A program made the translations under genes and the position numbers. The notes under the pieces are model-generated. The model had not been told where the DNA came from. It searched no databases and was given only the letters and a program-made list of their open reading frames with translations. A stretch of DNA of 64,000 nucleotides from positions 161,498-225,497 of the forward strand of contig CANGZD010000001.1 in assembly GCA_947458875.1 (NCBI GenBank), written 5' to 3'. Below, piece by piece: positions 62,054 through 64,000 of the stretch (position 1 is its first letter; the number at the start of each line of letters is the position of its first letter). The DNA is from Sphingobacteriaceae bacterium (GTDB lineage Bacteria > Bacteroidota > Bacteroidia > Sphingobacteriales > Sphingobacteriaceae).

Positions 62054-62511
62054 AGAAACTCCAGGGCTTCCTTGGGCACGAACTGGCTTACATCTCCTTT
62101 GTATCTTAAAATATCGCGTACAATGGTAGAACTAATAGAGGAGTAGCCGGGCTTGCTCACGATGAAAATACTTTCTATTTCAGGCACCAAAGCGTGATTC
62201 ATTTGGGCGATGGCTTTTTCATATTCAAAGTCAGATACGGTTCTGATCCCTCTGATCATGTAATCGGCCCCAATCTTTTTACAGAAATCAACAGTTAAGC
62301 CTTCGTAAGTGCATACTTCAACTTTGGGTTCCCCTGCAAAAACAGATTCCAGCATTTTCTGCCGAATTTCTACAGGTAACAGTGCTTGTTTGGTGCTATT
62401 CATTCCGATACCGATCACCACTTTGTCAAATAGCGAAACCGAACGTTTTAAAATATCCACGTGAGCTTTGGTTACCGGATCGAAAGAGCCTGGGAATAAA
62501 GCGATTTTCAT
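62050..62511 (-). CDS. coaD: Pantetheine-phosphate adenylyltransferase
   Basis: ALFPGSFDPVTKAHVDILKRS, ADYMIRGIRTVSDFEYE, SISSTIVRDI. Confidence 0.96.
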   Translation of the reverse strand: MKIALFPGSFDPVTKAHVDILKRSVSLFDKVVIGIGMNSTKQALLPVEIRQKMLESVFAGEPKVEVCTYEGLTVDFCKKIGADYMIRGIRTVSDFEYEKAIAQMNHALVPEIESIFIVSKPGYSSISSTIVRDILRYKGDVSQFVPKEALEFL

Positions 62512-62547
62512 GCTACTAAATTGAGGTTATTTTATCAGAATTAAAAT

Positions 62548-63081
62548 TTATTTCGGACTAAAAAAGCTAAATGAAGAAGATCCGTAAACCCTTTGTTCCG
62601 TTAAAAAAGGATGAGCAAGTTTTTTCATGGAGGGATGTTCTACAATCAGATAACCACCTGGTTTCAGCAGATTTCTTTCAAAAACCAAATCAGGAATTTG
62701 TTGGAGCGTCGGCAAATCATAGGGCGGATCAGCAAAAATCAGGTCGAAACTATCGGTTTCCATTTGCAAGAATTTAAAAACATCCGAAAACTGTGTTTTG
62801 ATTTGTTTAAGCTGATGCTTTTCAATCATCGATTTTAAAAACTGAATGCAGGCTTTGTTCCGATCTACCGAAACGACTTTCATTGCACCCCGGGAGGCAA
62901 ACTCTATGGATATATTACCCGTACCAGAGAAGAGATCTAAAACTTCTAGGTGTTCAAAGTCTAATTGATGATTCAGGATATTAAAAAGCGCCTCTTTTGC
63001 TAAGTCGGTGGTAGGGCGAACCGGTAAATTTTGAGGTGCCTGTATCCTTAAACCCTTCAGCCTGCCACCAATTATTCGCAT
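62548..63081 (-). CDS. rsmD: 16S rRNA (guanine966-N2)-methyltransferase RsmD
   Basis: RIIGGRLKGLRIQAP, VLDLFSGTGNISIEFASRGA, LIFADPPYD. Confidence 0.92.
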   Translation of the reverse strand: MRIIGGRLKGLRIQAPQNLPVRPTTDLAKEALFNILNHQLDFEHLEVLDLFSGTGNISIEFASRGAMKVVSVDRNKACIQFLKSMIEKHQLKQIKTQFSDVFKFLQMETDSFDLIFADPPYDLPTLQQIPDLVFERNLLKPGGYLIVEHPSMKKLAHPFLTEQRVYGSSSFSFFSPK

Positions 63082-63902
63082 AAACTTAAAGCCGTGAGCG
63101 AGAAAAAGGGATGAAGTTCAAGCTGATCAAAAGGGGCCTCAATTTTCACAAACACATTTTCCTCGGTGTAGATGATTTGTTGGCTGTATTTTTCTAAACG
63201 ACTCAAATATTCTTGATTCCAATTACCAGCCAGGAGCCAGCTGGTGTTTTCTAGATCAATATCGAGTTGGTTCATCAAATTCAATAAGAAATAGTTGAAC
63301 TCATCGGCGCTTCGTGCTGGAAAAACGTTGAAAAAAGTCAATTTCCCTTCTTTAAAACTGGTGCACTCTAAATGGTTGTCGGTTAAATGGAGCATGAACA
63401 AGGTGCCATCGTTCACTTTCGCCCATTTTATTCCAGCCTCGATGTTGGTAGCCGCCGCATGGAAAAATTGAGGTTCGTGAAATTGAGTTTGAAGGAGATG
63501 AACCAGATGGGATGGTAAAGTGAACACCACCATGCATTTAGCTGAACGAATATGATTGTAGCGTATCAGATCATCTTCATTGTTCGAAATGAATTTTGCG
63601 TATTCTGCTAATAAGGATTTATCAAAAAGATCTTCAGGAATGAGCGTGAATTGAGGGCTTTTAACTCCCACCTTTACCTTCCGGTAATGATGTTGCAAGG
63701 CTGGAGCCAATTGGGTTAATTCCGTAAATTTTTCGGTATCTCCCGTAAAATCTTCAATCCGATACAAAACTTTTAATTGATCCTGACCTTTGTCCACCAC
63801 CGCAAATTGAATGGCGGAAGGCAAAATTTCGAGCAGCAAATCGCATTTACCCGAGTGTTGGGTCTGGAATGACGGATCAATTAATTGAATGCTGGTATTC
63901 AT
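63072..63902 (-). CDS. DUF3822 family protein
   Basis: Position next to rsmD/coaD and overall ASKHA-like sequence character; ATG 63902 preferred. Confidence 0.7.
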   Translation of the reverse strand: MNTSIQLIDPSFQTQHSGKCDLLLEILPSAIQFAVVDKGQDQLKVLYRIEDFTGDTEKFTELTQLAPALQHHYRKVKVGVKSPQFTLIPEDLFDKSLLAEYAKFISNNEDDLIRYNHIRSAKCMVVFTLPSHLVHLLQTQFHEPQFFHAAATNIEAGIKWAKVNDGTLFMLHLTDNHLECTSFKEGKLTFFNVFPARSADEFNYFLLNLMNQLDIDLENTSWLLAGNWNQEYLSRLEKYSQQIIYTEENVFVKIEAPFDQLELHPFFSLTALSLCE

Positions 63903-63908
63903 CGCAAA

Positions 63909-63916
63909 CAAATGTA
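63909..63916 (-). promoter_or_regulatory. -7 box TACATTTG for DUF3822 gene
   Basis: CAAATGTA on plus strand, 6 nt before ATG 63902. Confidence 0.4.
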
Positions 63917-63966
63917 AAATTTTTTGGAATAGGTTAGCTCAATACAAATCTGCATTTTTGAAAAGC

Positions 63967-64000
63967 ATGAGCAATTTCATCAGTCAGCTAAGTCAGCAAT
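63967..64000 (+). CDS. N-terminal fragment of a divergent CDS (MSNFISQLSQQ...), truncated by window
   Basis: ATG open to the window end; only 11 codons visible. Confidence 0.3.
   Translation, partial: MSNFISQLSQQ

Overview
The window reads as a gene-dense, chromosomal, mostly core-genome segment from a member of Bacteroidota. It looks Sphingobacteriales/Pedobacter-like: TAnnTTTG -7 boxes, DUF4290 next to murA, PorP/SprF and CHU_C-type T9SS proteins. That placement is inference. I see about 65 CDSs, two tRNA-Leu genes, several intrinsic terminators, and no rRNA, CRISPR array, transposase or prophage. Recognisable blocks are: cytochrome c maturation (ccmB end/C/D/E/F) interrupted by glutamate dehydrogenase; ferredoxin-iscX; kdsC-like/maf; dnaJ-grpE; GT2-GT2-GH3-dxr-rseP-hscB-tRNA; tig-clpP-clpX; cystathionine beta-synthase and murA; clpB; pyrE; coaD; rsmD. 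The most accessory-looking part is 40.1-49.2 kb. It holds (a) a collagen-like/YadA-head-like fibre protein, followed by a short secreted protein that is mostly a CHU_C/type B T9SS sorting domain, then PorP/SprF and a stand-alone receiver-domain response regulator; and (b) a periplasmic-TPR/TM/HisKA protein that ends before any HATPase domain, divergent from a 45-aa lipoprotein missing from the supplied ORF track. These are my best candidates for an undescribed system: a split T9SS adhesin and a possible lipopeptide/TPR signalling pair. Smaller signals include a CxxxY-type CcmE, -7 boxes abutting start codons (possible leaderless mRNAs), a translationally coupled leader ORF with a hairpin before dihydroorotase, four convergent gene pairs that share stop codons, and several perfect intergenic inverted repeats.
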